Assembly: GCA_903875045.1 (NCBI GenBank)
Contig: CAIQUS010000031.1
Location: forward strand, 1 to 64,000
Direction of reading: 5' to 3'
From: an uncultured Bacteroidales bacterium
GTDB lineage: Bacteria > Bacteroidota > Bacteroidia > Bacteroidales > FEN-979
Length of the DNA stretch: 64,000 nt
Shown here: positions 10,401 to 18,695 of the stretch, in pieces
Numbering within the stretch: the first letter of the stretch is position 1
Layout of the letters: the number at the start of each line of letters is the position of its first letter
The notes under the pieces: generated by a model
The model's database searches: none
What the model was told of the DNA's origin: nothing
Seen by the model: only the letters and a program-made list of their open reading frames with translations
Translations under genes and position numbers: made by a program

Positions 10401-10976
10401 CTTGACGATGAAGGCAAGCGGATTTGTTCAGTCATCAGAAATAATTCCTTAAAAATGGGCCACCTGATCGATGACTTGCTCGCATTTTCACGGTTAGGCA
10501 GGGTTGATATAAAAATATCAGCAATCAACATGAAAGATTTGGTTTATTCCATTTTTACAGATGCGACTGATGCAACCTCCCGGACAAAGATCGACCTGAA
10601 AGTTGATGAACTTTACCAGGCACCGGCCGATGCAGTCATGCTCCGCCAGGTTTGGTCAAATCTTTTATCAAATGCCATAAAGTACAGTTCCAAGCGGGAA
10701 AAATCAATCATTTCAATTACATCCCGGATCGAAAAAGACAAATGTATTTATTGTATTTGTGATAACGGGGCAGGTTTTGACATGCAGTATGTCAGTAAAC
10801 TCTTTGGGGTATTCCAACGGCTCCACAGCGAGAAAGATTATGAAGGAACAGGTGTCGGGCTGGCTATCGTTCAACGCATTATACGGCGGCACGGCGGCGA
10901 AGTGTGGGCCGAAGGTGAAATGGACAAAGGTGCCTCTTTCTATTTTTCATTACCCACAACCGGACTACCCCGATAA
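7464..10976 (+). CDS. Membrane multi-PAS/GAF sensor histidine kinase
   Basis: The protein has 1170 residues. Residues 1-215 contain about seven hydrophobic helices (an integral membrane sensor). After these come a PAS domain (about 222-345), a PAS_3-type domain (about 365-480), a GAF domain (about 490-640), a PAS domain (about 655-775), another PAS domain (about 790-910) and a coiled coil (KLNATLEQRVEERTAQL). The kinase core follows: the H-box SVSHDLRSPLRGI has the phospho-accepting His at residue 956, with N-box LLSNAIKYSS, G1 box CDNGAGFDM and G2 box GTGVGLAIV. The core resembles phytochrome-like kinases (FGVFQRLH segment). It is expected to autophosphorylate and signal to a separate response regulator, but none is encoded nearby, so this is an orphan kinase. 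The stimulus is unknown; the soluble domains could bind small ligands. Confidence 0.9.
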   Translation: MEIDIHTLVIMLGFTHLMQVLVFFHQFRVNKTYHGIGWWLLWSAAEVVGFGAMLFRDIPSLLPIVIITQNSMIVAGTLFIYIGVRRFFNLKTHRNILLSIGAAFLAGLLFFLFIHNDIQMRSGFVSLTLACISLLTAHSLFIHKTKAINASANFLVGIFLVHGSIFGYRTVMIFAGTPVDNFLAPMLFNILPYFDALIVSLMWTFGFVIMINQRLNTEISETKQELQLIFNTSPDAASITRMEDGKVVDINDGYTTITGFNREDMVGKNTPAINIWKDIADRNKVVSILKEHGHCDNYEAVFTRKDGREITGLMSAKIIFLHGISHIISISKDITMRKQAEKALEESEHEKSELLEKLNEAQKIAMIGSWEWNLETDHVWWSEECYRIFGATPQDFTPDFKANHKYIHPDDLANYDKQFDRSLRTGKPLDFNVRLIATDGVIKHCQFKGRILMKDVSRVHRFVGTIMDITEHKLSEEKLLKANRIYSVISQINQAIVHLKSKDDIYQEVCRIAVETGKFRMAWIGLVNEQSKIVEPVAFSGLENGYLTSIHPISSKDIPEGQGPTGTSVRKKEHQVCNDIKTDPSMSIWRDEALKRDFRSSIAIPVKFYGEVIGAFSLYSNVSVFFDEEEITLLNEVTDDIGFALEVFDTEEKRRKTENELMVSEEYFRNIFEHAAVGKSITGMNGQLKTNQAFRRIIGYTEDELSALRWQDITHPGDLSRDEDMVALLGSGKSSFMRWEKRYFHKDGHIVWVDISTVLQRNEKGNPLYFITTIQDITDRKEVEKQLAHTRALLNAAFQQSPVPMALASVPGNILTILNNAAADFFGILASDYVAKSLNNLKFPWKDFTADGIPIEFDKSPMLLAVNGIVTKNKEILIERADRTQKWELVSGTPIYSLDGNLIAGMIIFQDITERKFAEKEITKLNATLEQRVEERTAQLLAANQEMEAFSYSVSHDLRSPLRGIHGFTQILMEDYSNSLDDEGKRICSVIRNNSLKMGHLIDDLLAFSRLGRVDIKISAINMKDLVYSIFTDATDATSRTKIDLKVDELYQAPADAVMLRQVWSNLLSNAIKYSSKREKSIISITSRIEKDKCIYCICDNGAGFDMQYVSKLFGVFQRLHSEKDYEGTGVGLAIVQRIIRRHGGEVWAEGEMDKGASFYFSLPTTGLPR

Positions 10977-11032
10977 TTCCCTGTTTGTTGTTTGATTTGC
11001 AATCTCCCGGAGTTACATTTTATGTTTCCAGA

Positions 11033-11066
11033 AATCATAAATCGTAATTTTTATATCGTAAATCCT
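11033..11066. repeat. Degenerate heptanucleotide repeat (TCGTAAA-like) upstream of mscL
   Basis: The stretch holds ATCATAAATCGTAA, then an AT-rich interruption and ATCGTAAATCC. It looks like a decayed version of the TCGTAAA arrays seen elsewhere in the window, lying just upstream of the mscL promoter. Confidence 0.6.
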
Positions 11067-11076
11067 GCATAAGTAC

Positions 11077-11084
11077 TATTTTTG
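11077..11084 (+). promoter_or_regulatory. -7 promoter element for mscL
   Basis: TATTTTTG matches TAnnTTTG exactly, 18 bp before the ATG at 11103. It overlaps the alternative TTG codon at 11082, which argues that the ATG is the real start. Confidence 0.6.
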
Positions 11085-11102
11085 CCAAAAAATACCACTC
11101 AA

Positions 11103-11525
11103 ATGAAGATACTGAAAGAATTTAAGGATTTTGCCATGCGGGGCAATGTGATCGACCTGGCTGTGGGGGTGATCATCGGCGCTGCCTTTGGAAAAGTTGT
11201 AGGCTCACTTGTAAATGATATCATCATGCCCCCGATCGGGGTTTTGGTCGGCGGCATGGACTTTAAAAACCTGGCCATCACACTTCGGGATGCCATCATG
11301 GATCCGGCAACAGGCAAAGTCGCAAAAGAGGCTGTCACCTTAAAATATGGAAATTTTATCCAAACCCTGGTCGACTTCACCATTGTTGCCTTTGCAATCT
11401 TTATGATGGTTAAAGCTGTTCTCAAAATCAGCAAAAAGAAAACCGAAGATGTCCAGGAGATCCCCCCTGCTCCTACCAAAGATCAGGAACTGCTTATGGA
11501 AATCAGGGATCTTTTGAAGAAATAA
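11103..11525 (+). CDS. mscL: Large-conductance mechanosensitive channel MscL
   Basis: The protein has 140 residues, normal for MscL. It opens with the amphipathic N-terminal helix [24 protein letters not shown]1 contains the glycine-rich [27 protein letters not shown] segment (written here as two overlapping hallmarks, [12 protein letters not shown] and DIIMPP). TM2 is [15 protein letters not shown], and a charged cytoplasmic helix ends [11 protein letters not shown]. MscL forms a homopentameric inner-membrane pore that opens under high membrane tension and releases solutes during hypo-osmotic shock. I chose the ATG at 11103 because the in-frame TTG 21 bp earlier lies inside the -7 promoter element. 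It is probably a single-gene unit; heptamer repeats flank it on both sides. Confidence 0.96.
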   Translation: MKILKEFKDFAMRGNVIDLAVGVIIGAAFGKVVGSLVNDIIMPPIGVLVGGMDFKNLAITLRDAIMDPATGKVAKEAVTLKYGNFIQTLVDFTIVAFAIFMMVKAVLKISKKKTEDVQEIPPAPTKDQELLMEIRDLLKK

Positions 11526-11530
11526 ATACC

Positions 11531-11570
11531 ATTTACGATTTATGATTTACGATTTACGAATTATGATTTA
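11531..11570. repeat. Heptanucleotide tandem array (ATTTACG-type)
   Basis: Five and a half units (ATTTACG, ATTTATG, ATTTACG, ATTTACG, AATTATG, ATTTA). This is the reverse complement of the TCGTAAA 7-mer at 4347 and 24282. It fills most of the spacer between mscL and the DUF3078 gene. Confidence 0.85.
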
Positions 11571-11593
11571 ACCTTTCTAAAACTTTGTTGGAT

Positions 11594-12571
11594 ATGAATA
11601 AAACCATTTTACTTTTATTAATTGTCATACTGGCAGGCAGGATTTCAGCACAGGAAATTCAGAAAACAGCAAAAATAAAGTCCGAAGCACTCGCGGAGGT
11701 TCAGGCAGACACGTCCAAAAAACACTGGCTTATCCAGGGAAATGGTTCACTCCAGTTTACACAAGCCGCCTTTTCCAACTGGGCTTCCGGAGGGCAGAAT
11801 TCACTTGGTCTTGTTACCTGGGTAAATTTCAAGGCAAATTATAAAAATGGCAAGCATGTTTGGGCAAATACAGTCGACCTGGGTTATGGCTTCAATATCC
11901 AGGGAAAGGTCAACTCGGCAAACTACCGCAAAACGAACGATAAGATCGAACTGACCACTGCCTATGGTTATGAACTTCACAAGAATAAAAAGTGGTATGT
12001 AACAGCAATGGTCAATTTCAGGACACAGTTTTCTGCAGGCTACGATTATCCCACCGATAGTACAACCACTTTACTATCTCAATTCATGGCACCCGGATAC
12101 CTGGTGGCAGGTGTCGGGGTAACCTATGCTCCCGTGAAATGGCTCTATGTATATCTTTCTCCGTCCTCTGGCCGTTTCACCTTTGTAACAAACCAGCAAC
12201 TTGCCGATTCAGGTGCTTTTGGCGTAGAACGTTCCTATTCCGACGCATCCGGTTATCATCACGGAAAAACCATGCGTGGTGAATTTGGCCCTTATCTCCA
12301 CGCAGATCTAAACGCAAATCTTGCCAAAAACATCAACATTTCATCCACCCTTGAGCTTTTCACTGATTATCTGCACCAATTCGGAAATATCGATGTCAAC
12401 TGGAGCGTTCTTCTTAGCTTGAAAGTCAATAAATGGCTGGCTGCCTCCGTTCAAACCCAGCTGATATATGATGATGACATTATGATAAAACCTGACCCGA
12501 CAGAACGCGCAAGGCCTATGACCCAATTCAGAGAGATGATTGGAGTAGGATTGACCTATAAATTCAAATAA
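11594..12571 (+). CDS. DUF3078 family outer-membrane protein
   Basis: The protein has 325 residues from the ATG at 11594, which directly precedes a good signal peptide (NKTILLLLIVILAGRISAQ). Upstream in-frame TTG codons at 11585 and 11588 are less likely. Motifs typical of DUF3078 are the mature N-terminal FTQAAFSNWASGGQNSLG and the later LYVYLSPSSGRFTFVTNQQLAD. The C-terminus (IGVGLTYKFK) ends like an outer-membrane beta-barrel strand. DUF3078 proteins are common in Bacteroidota and are of unknown function, predicted to sit in the outer membrane. It does not appear to belong to the starch system. Confidence 0.85.
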   Translation: MNKTILLLLIVILAGRISAQEIQKTAKIKSEALAEVQADTSKKHWLIQGNGSLQFTQAAFSNWASGGQNSLGLVTWVNFKANYKNGKHVWANTVDLGYGFNIQGKVNSANYRKTNDKIELTTAYGYELHKNKKWYVTAMVNFRTQFSAGYDYPTDSTTTLLSQFMAPGYLVAGVGVTYAPVKWLYVYLSPSSGRFTFVTNQQLADSGAFGVERSYSDASGYHHGKTMRGEFGPYLHADLNANLAKNINISSTLELFTDYLHQFGNIDVNWSVLLSLKVNKWLAASVQTQLIYDDDIMIKPDPTERARPMTQFREMIGVGLTYKFK

Positions 12572-12609
12572 CCCCCAACTGCAGATACAACCTTTATAAT
12601 AAAATTTTG

Positions 12610-12617
12610 TATTTTTG
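12610..12617 (+). promoter_or_regulatory. -7 promoter element upstream of the small tail-anchored protein and branching enzyme
   Basis: TATTTTTG matches TAnnTTTG exactly and lies 18 bp before the ATG at 12636. It probably drives both this gene and the branching enzyme that follows 29 bp later. Confidence 0.6.
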
Positions 12618-12635
12618 TAAGAAAAGAAAATCACC

Positions 12636-12908
12636 ATGGCACATCATTCAGAACACACCGAACACCTCACACACGATGAGTTGAAGTTCAGGGAACACAC
12701 AGAGCGTGCGGGTCACTTCATCAAGATCGACCTGTTCCGGTCGGCCCGGGAGGAATACAAAGCAGCATTGCAATATCATCCCGGCGATGAAACATGCCTC
12801 AGGCAGATTGATGCCATGAATGCCAACATTTCCCGCGACCGGAAAACAGTACTGGTTGTTGCTCCACTCGTCATTATCCTGATCGTGGCAGTAGCATTGC
12901 TGGTATAG
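12636..12908 (+). CDS. Small hypothetical protein with C-terminal membrane anchor
   Basis: The protein has 90 residues. The N-terminus is His-rich (HHSEHTEHLTHDE). A TPR-like helical hairpin follows at about residues 24-60 (AGHFIKIDLFRSAREEYKAALQYHPGDETCLRQID). The last 21 residues are a hydrophobic helix with no positive tail, fitting a tail-anchored inner-membrane protein. I do not recognise a named family. It lies 29 bp upstream of the branching enzyme and probably shares its transcript, so a link with glycogen metabolism is possible but unproven. Confidence 0.7.
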   Translation: MAHHSEHTEHLTHDELKFREHTERAGHFIKIDLFRSAREEYKAALQYHPGDETCLRQIDAMNANISRDRKTVLVVAPLVIILIVAVALLV

Positions 12909-12937
12909 TAAGACTTCTATCATAATTTGTGGAAACC

Positions 12938-14968
12938 ATGAAGGAAAAAAAAATCAGACAACTCGCTCTTGTACGTAATGACCCCTGGCTTGAACCGGTT
13001 GCACCGGATATTACTGCACGTTACGAGCGTTATCAGCAAACGTTGCAGGAAATTGAGAAGAATTGGCACAGTTTGAGCGAATTTGCTGATGCTTATCTGT
13101 TTTATGGATTCCATTATGACCGTGCCCTCAAAGGCTGGTATTACCGGGAGTGGGCACCCAAAGCACAGGATCTTTATCTCTTTGGCGACTTCAACAACTG
13201 GCAGCGATACTCCCACCGTCTTACGCCGAACAAATATGGCCAGTGGGAGATATTTCTTCCCGACAACGAATATAAAGACCGCTTTACGCATCAAAGCAGG
13301 GTCAAGGTCATGGTTCATTCCGATGCCGGCTGGCATGAAAAAATTCCGGCTTACGTACATCGGGTCGTACAGGATCTCCCAACACTCAGTTTTTCGGGCC
13401 AGCATTGGGCACCCCCACGGGCATTTGATTGGTCTGGCGAACATTTCGACATCAGGGAGCTGAACGAGCTTCTTATTTATGAGTGCCATGTAGGTATGGC
13501 CCAGGAGCAGGAATCGGTTGGCACATTTGCTGAATTTGCAGATCACCTGATCCCGTATATTAAAAATTCGGGTTATAACACCATTCAGCTGATGGCCATT
13601 GCCGAACATCCCTATTATGGTTCCTTTGGCTATCATGTAACGAATTTTTTTGCTGTCTCCTCCCGTTTTGGCACACCAGAGGAATTGAAATATCTGATCA
13701 AAAAAGCGCATGAGCAAGGTATTGCCGTACTGATGGACATTGTTCACTCGCATTCCGCAAAAAACACCATGGAAGGGCTAAACCAGTTCGATGGCTCCGA
13801 GGACCAGTATTTTCATCCCGGCGACCGCGGAAATCACCCCCACTGGGATTCTAAATGTTTTAACTATGGCAAGCGGGAAGTTTTGCAATTCCTGCTATCC
13901 AATATTAAATACTGGCTGAAAGAGTTTCATTTCGATGGATTCAGGTTTGACGGGGTCACTTCCATGATGTATTTTGACCATGGATATCGTGAAGTATGGG
14001 ACCGTGATGGTTACTTTAAAGATGGTGTTGAGTGGGATGCATTGACTTACCTCCAACTTGCCAATACACTCACCCACAAGGTCAAGCCCCACGCGGTAAC
14101 CATTGCCGAAGATGTGAGTGGCATGCCCGGACTTTGCCGCCCGGTGCGTGATGGAGGAATCGGCTTTGATTACAGGCTGGCCATGGCCATTCCTGATTAC
14201 TGGATCAAGGTTTTGAAGGAAAAGAAAGATGAAGAGTGGGATATTCATGAGTTATGGTCAGTGATGACCGATCGGCTGCCCGATGTAAAAACCATCGCAT
14301 ATTGCGAATCGCATGACCAGGCCCTTGTTGGTGATCAAACAATTGCTTTCAGGCTGATGCAAAGTGAGATCTATTTTAAAATGAGTCAGAAAGATGAAAG
14401 TTTCATCATCGACCGCGGCATTGCACTCCATAAAATGATCAGGCTCATTACGATCGGTCTTGGTGGTCAGGGTTACCTCAATTTTATCGGCAATGAATTT
14501 GGTCACCCTGATTGGGTTGATTTTCCACGCGAAGGAAACAACTGGAGTTTCCAGTATGCCCGCCGCCAGTGGTCATTGCTGGCAAACCCCGACCTGAAAT
14601 ACCGGTTCCTTGCAGCCTTTGACAGGAAAATGATTGCACTGGTTGATTCCTACAAACTCTTCAACACTGGTTTTGGCGACCAGTTAAACATGGACGGGGA
14701 TAATCAAACCATCATATTCAAGCGGATGGGACTCATTTTTATTTTCAACTTCCATGTCAGCAACTCGGTTCCCAACTACGAATTTGCAGTTCCTGAGCCC
14801 GGTGATTACCGCATCATCCTGAATACCGACAGACCCGAATTCGGCGGGGCCAACCGCGTAGATGACCATTTGGTATACACAACTGTGCATCATCCGGAGG
14901 ATGATACACATCACCTCATGATTTACAACACCAACCGCACGGCGCTCGTGTTTGAAAGGGTAAGCTAG
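12938..14968 (+). CDS. glgB: 1,4-alpha-glucan branching enzyme (eukaryotic-type GH13)
   Basis: The protein has 676 residues from the ATG at 12938; an in-frame GTG at 12929 is a weaker alternative. The N-terminal CBM48 (about residues 55-160) contains GWYYREWAPKAQDLYLFGDF. The GH13 barrel follows with GYHVTNFFAVSSRFGTPEE and MDIVHSHSAKN. Catalytic residues are the nucleophile D338 in FRFDGVTSM, acid/base E391 in IAEDVSGMP and the third carboxylate D460 in ESHDQALVG. Length and the ESHDQALVGDQTIAF segment match the eukaryotic/Bacteroidota branching-enzyme subtype rather than proteobacterial GlgB. It transfers alpha-1,4 chains to alpha-1,6 branch points in storage glycogen in the cytoplasm. No other glycogen synthesis gene (glgA, glgC) is in the window. 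Confidence 0.94.
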   Translation: MKEKKIRQLALVRNDPWLEPVAPDITARYERYQQTLQEIEKNWHSLSEFADAYLFYGFHYDRALKGWYYREWAPKAQDLYLFGDFNNWQRYSHRLTPNKYGQWEIFLPDNEYKDRFTHQSRVKVMVHSDAGWHEKIPAYVHRVVQDLPTLSFSGQHWAPPRAFDWSGEHFDIRELNELLIYECHVGMAQEQESVGTFAEFADHLIPYIKNSGYNTIQLMAIAEHPYYGSFGYHVTNFFAVSSRFGTPEELKYLIKKAHEQGIAVLMDIVHSHSAKNTMEGLNQFDGSEDQYFHPGDRGNHPHWDSKCFNYGKREVLQFLLSNIKYWLKEFHFDGFRFDGVTSMMYFDHGYREVWDRDGYFKDGVEWDALTYLQLANTLTHKVKPHAVTIAEDVSGMPGLCRPVRDGGIGFDYRLAMAIPDYWIKVLKEKKDEEWDIHELWSVMTDRLPDVKTIAYCESHDQALVGDQTIAFRLMQSEIYFKMSQKDESFIIDRGIALHKMIRLITIGLGGQGYLNFIGNEFGHPDWVDFPREGNNWSFQYARRQWSLLANPDLKYRFLAAFDRKMIALVDSYKLFNTGFGDQLNMDGDNQTIIFKRMGLIFIFNFHVSNSVPNYEFAVPEPGDYRIILNTDRPEFGGANRVDDHLVYTTVHHPEDDTHHLMIYNTNRTALVFERVS

Positions 14969-14983
14969 CCTTCAATATTTTCG

Positions 14984-14991
14984 TATCTTTG
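14984..14991 (+). promoter_or_regulatory. -7 promoter element for the secreted starch-binding-like protein
   Basis: TATCTTTG, an exact TAnnTTTG match 31 bp before the ATG at 15023. Confidence 0.55.
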
Positions 14992-15022
14992 CCCGATAAT
15001 TCTGAGCTAAATTTACGATCCT

Positions 15023-16651
15023 ATGAATTTCCCTTTCTCTCCTGCTATCATCAGAAAAACCATTTTGATGAGTGCGTTGGTAACTATGGTACTTTTCCTG
15101 AAAACGGCTTCAGCCAACCCTGATACAACCTGGTCAGTTTCATTCAGATTAAACATGACGAAGGCTGTAAACGACCACATATTCATGCCTGACTCCGATT
15201 ATGTGTACCTCTTGATGGACCATGACATCCAACCTGTCAAACTTATTCCCGGGCCGGGATATATATATTCCGCCACACTTTTGGACCAGCTTGATTCAGG
15301 AGCCACCTACCATTATAAATTCATGATCAACAGTTCTCCTCAGGAAACAGTAACACGCTCGTTTATTTCACAACCCGGCATGTTGAATTTATCTGCATGG
15401 TGGAACGATGAGCCGCTCAACATTACCACATTCATTGTTAACATGACTTATGCTGTCCAATTTGGCTGGTTTAACCCCGATTCAGATTCAGTTTCCGTTG
15501 CAGGGACCATGAACAACTGGCAGGGATCCCCAAAAATGCAACGGATCGGCACATCACTTAATTATACCTGCACCAACACACTGCTTGATCCGGGCTCCAT
15601 TCAACAGTATAAATACCGCATCAATCAAGGAGATAGTGCCAAGGGACAGGCCGAGTTACTGTACCGGCCAAACCGGATCGTCCGTATCCCGGATACCTTG
15701 CTGGAGCTAAATAATGATTACGACAATTTCAACCCTGCAAAGCGTCTGATGACTTTTAAATGCGACATGGGGTATTATGTCAAAGCACACCATTTCGATG
15801 TAACCGCCGACTATCTGGATATTGCGGGGAATTTTAACGGAAATGGTGCCAATGATGCTTTGTTCGACACAGACCATGACACTATCTATTCTCTTGACCT
15901 CTATATGGATACAGCCTGGATTCAACAGGGACCGCTGACCTTTAAATTCCGCATCAACGGCAACCAGGGCAGTACTGAGTTAACAGGAAAACCAAATCGC
16001 ACTTATGTGTTTCATGATACCATTCATCAGAACCCTAACCTCTTCGGTTGCTACTATAATAACCTGGATCCTTCCATTCCAACACCTCCGTGGGTATTCA
16101 ATGTTGACATCCAGGGTTTATCCATTTACAAGAAATTTCTGAGCGGGGTTTACGGGTACGAAAACGTGAATGGGATTCCTGAAGGTATTTCCACTTACCG
16201 GTGGCTGCGGAGCAACAATGCCCAGGGGCTGAATGCCATTGCCATTGATTCTGCTTTGAAAATCACCTATACCGTAGATACACTCGACATCGGGAAATGG
16301 CTGGTTTTTGAAGTCACCCCAAAGGCGGTTTCCGGCGATTCAGCTACTGGCAAACCTGTTCGGGCTATATCAGCCCAGATTTCAGCATGGGATGTTGGCC
16401 TGGATGAAAACGCAAAACTCATCACACGGATTTTTCCCAATCCTGCAAATGACTATATTAATGTCGCAGCAAAGAAGGAGATTGATCGGATTGAACTGAT
16501 CAGTTGTATGAGTCAGGCTGTTCTGGTAAAAGAAAATATCGGATCGGCATCTGTCACTCTGCCAGTCCGATATTTACCTGCCGGGATATATGTGCTGAAG
16601 GCCACCACAAAATCCGGCCAAACGGGCATTGTGCGGGTGACTATCTTGTAA
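15023..16651 (+). CDS. T9SS-secreted protein with three starch-binding-like modules
   Basis: The protein has 542 residues. The N-terminus is hydrophobic (signal peptide ending near TASANPD). Three related beta modules of about 100 residues follow (roughly 38-130, 137-235, 245-345). Each starts with a V.F.VNMT/CDMGY-type strand, carries VAGTMNNW or DIAGNFNGNG, and ends in YKYRIN or FKFRIN. This is the pattern of CBM20/CBM48-like carbohydrate-binding folds. An Ig-like segment spans about 355-460, and a type A sorting domain starts at RIFPNPAND (about residue 470). No catalytic domain is visible, so I infer a surface starch- or glycogen-binding protein, encouraged by its position next to the branching enzyme and the starch operon. 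The module assignment is by pattern only. Confidence 0.72.
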   Translation: MNFPFSPAIIRKTILMSALVTMVLFLKTASANPDTTWSVSFRLNMTKAVNDHIFMPDSDYVYLLMDHDIQPVKLIPGPGYIYSATLLDQLDSGATYHYKFMINSSPQETVTRSFISQPGMLNLSAWWNDEPLNITTFIVNMTYAVQFGWFNPDSDSVSVAGTMNNWQGSPKMQRIGTSLNYTCTNTLLDPGSIQQYKYRINQGDSAKGQAELLYRPNRIVRIPDTLLELNNDYDNFNPAKRLMTFKCDMGYYVKAHHFDVTADYLDIAGNFNGNGANDALFDTDHDTIYSLDLYMDTAWIQQGPLTFKFRINGNQGSTELTGKPNRTYVFHDTIHQNPNLFGCYYNNLDPSIPTPPWVFNVDIQGLSIYKKFLSGVYGYENVNGIPEGISTYRWLRSNNAQGLNAIAIDSALKITYTVDTLDIGKWLVFEVTPKAVSGDSATGKPVRAISAQISAWDVGLDENAKLITRIFPNPANDYINVAAKKEIDRIELISCMSQAVLVKENIGSASVTLPVRYLPAGIYVLKATTKSGQTGIVRVTIL

Positions 16652-16665
16652 CAGACCTCATCAGA

Positions 16666-18549
16666 TTATCGAATACAACGCAGCGAGAAACCATAAGATT
16701 TTCCGCCATTGGTCATATTGCTGGCACTGCTGACGAAATAGAGATCCAGTCCAGTTGTAGCACCACTTTGTGTTGAACTCCAATAGGTACCATAAACACC
16801 CCGATTATCTAATGTACCGCTAATGTTCAAATATCCGGCGGCATGCATTTTTAATAGCGATGCGTAAGGACCATTCCAATTTATCCAGCCTCCGCTCCCA
16901 TCAACATTGGTCCATTCAGTGTTAGTTGGAATCCGCCATCCCGCACCCAGCTCGATTGCACATGGGTCGCTGGCAATTGTCCAATCAGATGATTCACTGA
17001 TAGCACTATTCCATACAGTATTGGGTGTTCTGTTGATGCCATCATGCATGTAACCCTGCTTACGGTTAAATTGCCAATACCAGCCTGCTGAAAGTTCGGT
17101 TGCATCACTGACAGTCGTCGCCTGCTGGGTGGCTCCAAGGTTTTGAGTAATCCAGCATTTAGAGGTCTCCCCGGGTACATTGGTTACAGTACCATAGGTG
17201 ACTGTTTTATCAACAGGGGCAACTCCACCAGCTGATATATGATTTTTTACAATTGGTAAACCGCAAATCCAGCAATCTGCCGTAACCTGGGTTAATGTAA
17301 CTGAAGTGGAATAACCGCAGCCATTGTATGCCCATACATAACGTGTATAGGATGTGCCGCAAATCAGTCCTGTTTCAGTTTTGGTTGTGGCGGAAGCCAG
17401 ATCAGTTGCCAAAGTGTAATCATTGATAGAGTTCCATTTATAACCAATCGCATTCGGTACCGTGTTCCAGTTCCAAACAATGGAGGTTGGTAAGGCAACA
17501 TTTGTCGCAGCAACTGGTACGCCCGGAACAGCAGCAGGGACGGTGGTTGTGAGTGTCGTCATGGCTGATTCACCGCAACCGCCGTAGGCCCAAACATATC
17601 TTGAGTAGGTAGTACCACAGATAGTTCCTGTTTCTGTTTTGGTAGTGGTGGACGACATGTCGATGGCCGTTTCATAATCGGTCGATGTGTTCCATTTGTA
17701 ACCTGATGCGCCTGGTACAGGTTGCCAATTCCAGATGATCTGACCTTGCGACATGATTGGTGTGCCGGCAGAGGGAGCAGCAATCATACACGGTGAAAAT
17801 GTCATCCATGAGCCACTGGTAAAAATACTCAGTGAACCGGTTGTCCCGCAGTTTGTGCAATAGACCATTAAACCATCGGAAGGAAAAGCAATTGCATTGC
17901 GTTGAGCCCGGGTCATCCTTGGTAAAAGCACCCCACTGTTTGTACTTGTTACTTCCAGGGCAGCTGACGGGACCGGAGCAGATGTTCCAATGCCAACATT
18001 GCCACTATTATACGATATATGCTGAGGGGTGGCAATCCACGGGCTGGAAATTTTATTATTGAATGTATTCCAATCCGCTGATGTCAAAAAACCATTTGCT
18101 GTATCACCCGCTGCTGTAATTGATCCAGTTAAGACATTAGCAGTCAGGGAAAGTGATAAGGGTCCGGCTCCGGAGACTGAAACAATGCGATTTGAATATG
18201 CAGAATTCCAGTTTAATATTAAACCAGAAGTAATGCCATTCGCAGGATGAGCGGCAAAAATCGGATCTGTTTCTGTATAAGTATCAATAAACCTTTTCCA
18301 GGAAGATCCGTTATACCAAAACAGCGCATTTGCATCTGTGTTATAGACAAGGAGTCCTTGAGCGGGACCGGAAATGGCATTCATCTCAATCTGGGTCATA
18401 CGAGGCGGTAAAAATCCTTTGCCGGTGGATTTCACCTCAAGCATCGCAGATGAGTGTGGCATAGAATTGTCGGAATTAATTCCAACCTGTGCAATAAGAC
18501 CCATTCCGCAAAAGAAGAACAGGGTTAGAAAATATATACTTTTTTTCAT
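16666..18549 (-). CDS. FISUMP-domain surface protein with two head repeats and Fn3-like modules
   Basis: The protein has 627 residues and a signal peptide (MKKSIYFLTLFFFCGMGLIAQ). It has two copies of a head motif, LEVKSTGKGFLPPRMT (about residue 38) and LEVTSTNSGVLLPRMT (about 193), each followed by a QRNAI/MNAI..P..GL.VY segment. A tail-fibre-like ADWNTFNNKISS lies between them. Two Fn3-like repeats follow (about 260-340 and 345-430, each with IVWNWN..P.A.GYKWN and TKTETG.ICGT.Y.RYVWAY). The C-terminal FISUMP domain (TIGR02145 type) contains CWITQNLGA, WRIPTNTEWTNVD and YWSSTQ, and ends GFSLRCIR. There is no T9SS sorting domain. It is probably an exported adhesin or carbohydrate-binding protein; function is unknown. 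Paralogues lie at 31617-33035 and 53620-54516. Confidence 0.82.
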   Translation of the reverse strand: MKKSIYFLTLFFFCGMGLIAQVGINSDNSMPHSSAMLEVKSTGKGFLPPRMTQIEMNAISGPAQGLLVYNTDANALFWYNGSSWKRFIDTYTETDPIFAAHPANGITSGLILNWNSAYSNRIVSVSGAGPLSLSLTANVLTGSITAAGDTANGFLTSADWNTFNNKISSPWIATPQHISYNSGNVGIGTSAPVPSAALEVTSTNSGVLLPRMTRAQRNAIAFPSDGLMVYCTNCGTTGSLSIFTSGSWMTFSPCMIAAPSAGTPIMSQGQIIWNWQPVPGASGYKWNTSTDYETAIDMSSTTTKTETGTICGTTYSRYVWAYGGCGESAMTTLTTTVPAAVPGVPVAATNVALPTSIVWNWNTVPNAIGYKWNSINDYTLATDLASATTKTETGLICGTSYTRYVWAYNGCGYSTSVTLTQVTADCWICGLPIVKNHISAGGVAPVDKTVTYGTVTNVPGETSKCWITQNLGATQQATTVSDATELSAGWYWQFNRKQGYMHDGINRTPNTVWNSAISESSDWTIASDPCAIELGAGWRIPTNTEWTNVDGSGGWINWNGPYASLLKMHAAGYLNISGTLDNRGVYGTYWSSTQSGATTGLDLYFVSSASNMTNGGKSYGFSLRCIR

Positions 18550-18586
18550 GAAAAGAAATTGATCGTTAATAAATTAATAGAACTTA

Positions 18587-18605
18587 GTTAGGGTAAAACC
18601 CTAAC
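18587..18605. repeat. Perfect 8-bp inverted repeat upstream of the FISUMP gene
   Basis: GTTAGGGT and ACCCTAAC are separated by three A residues, 38 bp upstream of the FISUMP start and 91 bp downstream of pepE. It could be an operator, a 5'-leader hairpin, or a weak terminator for pepE. There is no strong T-run on either side. Confidence 0.5.
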
Positions 18606-18695
18606 AATACATCATTGTCAGTGAATTATTTAGCCAAGGTACGTAGAATCTTTATAAATACGCAAAAAATTACAAAATATTATAGACTACCAGGT

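Noticed and set aside
11082-11525. Longer MscL starting at TTG 11082
   Set aside because: The TTG lies inside the -7 promoter element, and the ATG at 11103 starts exactly at the conserved MscL N-terminal helix.
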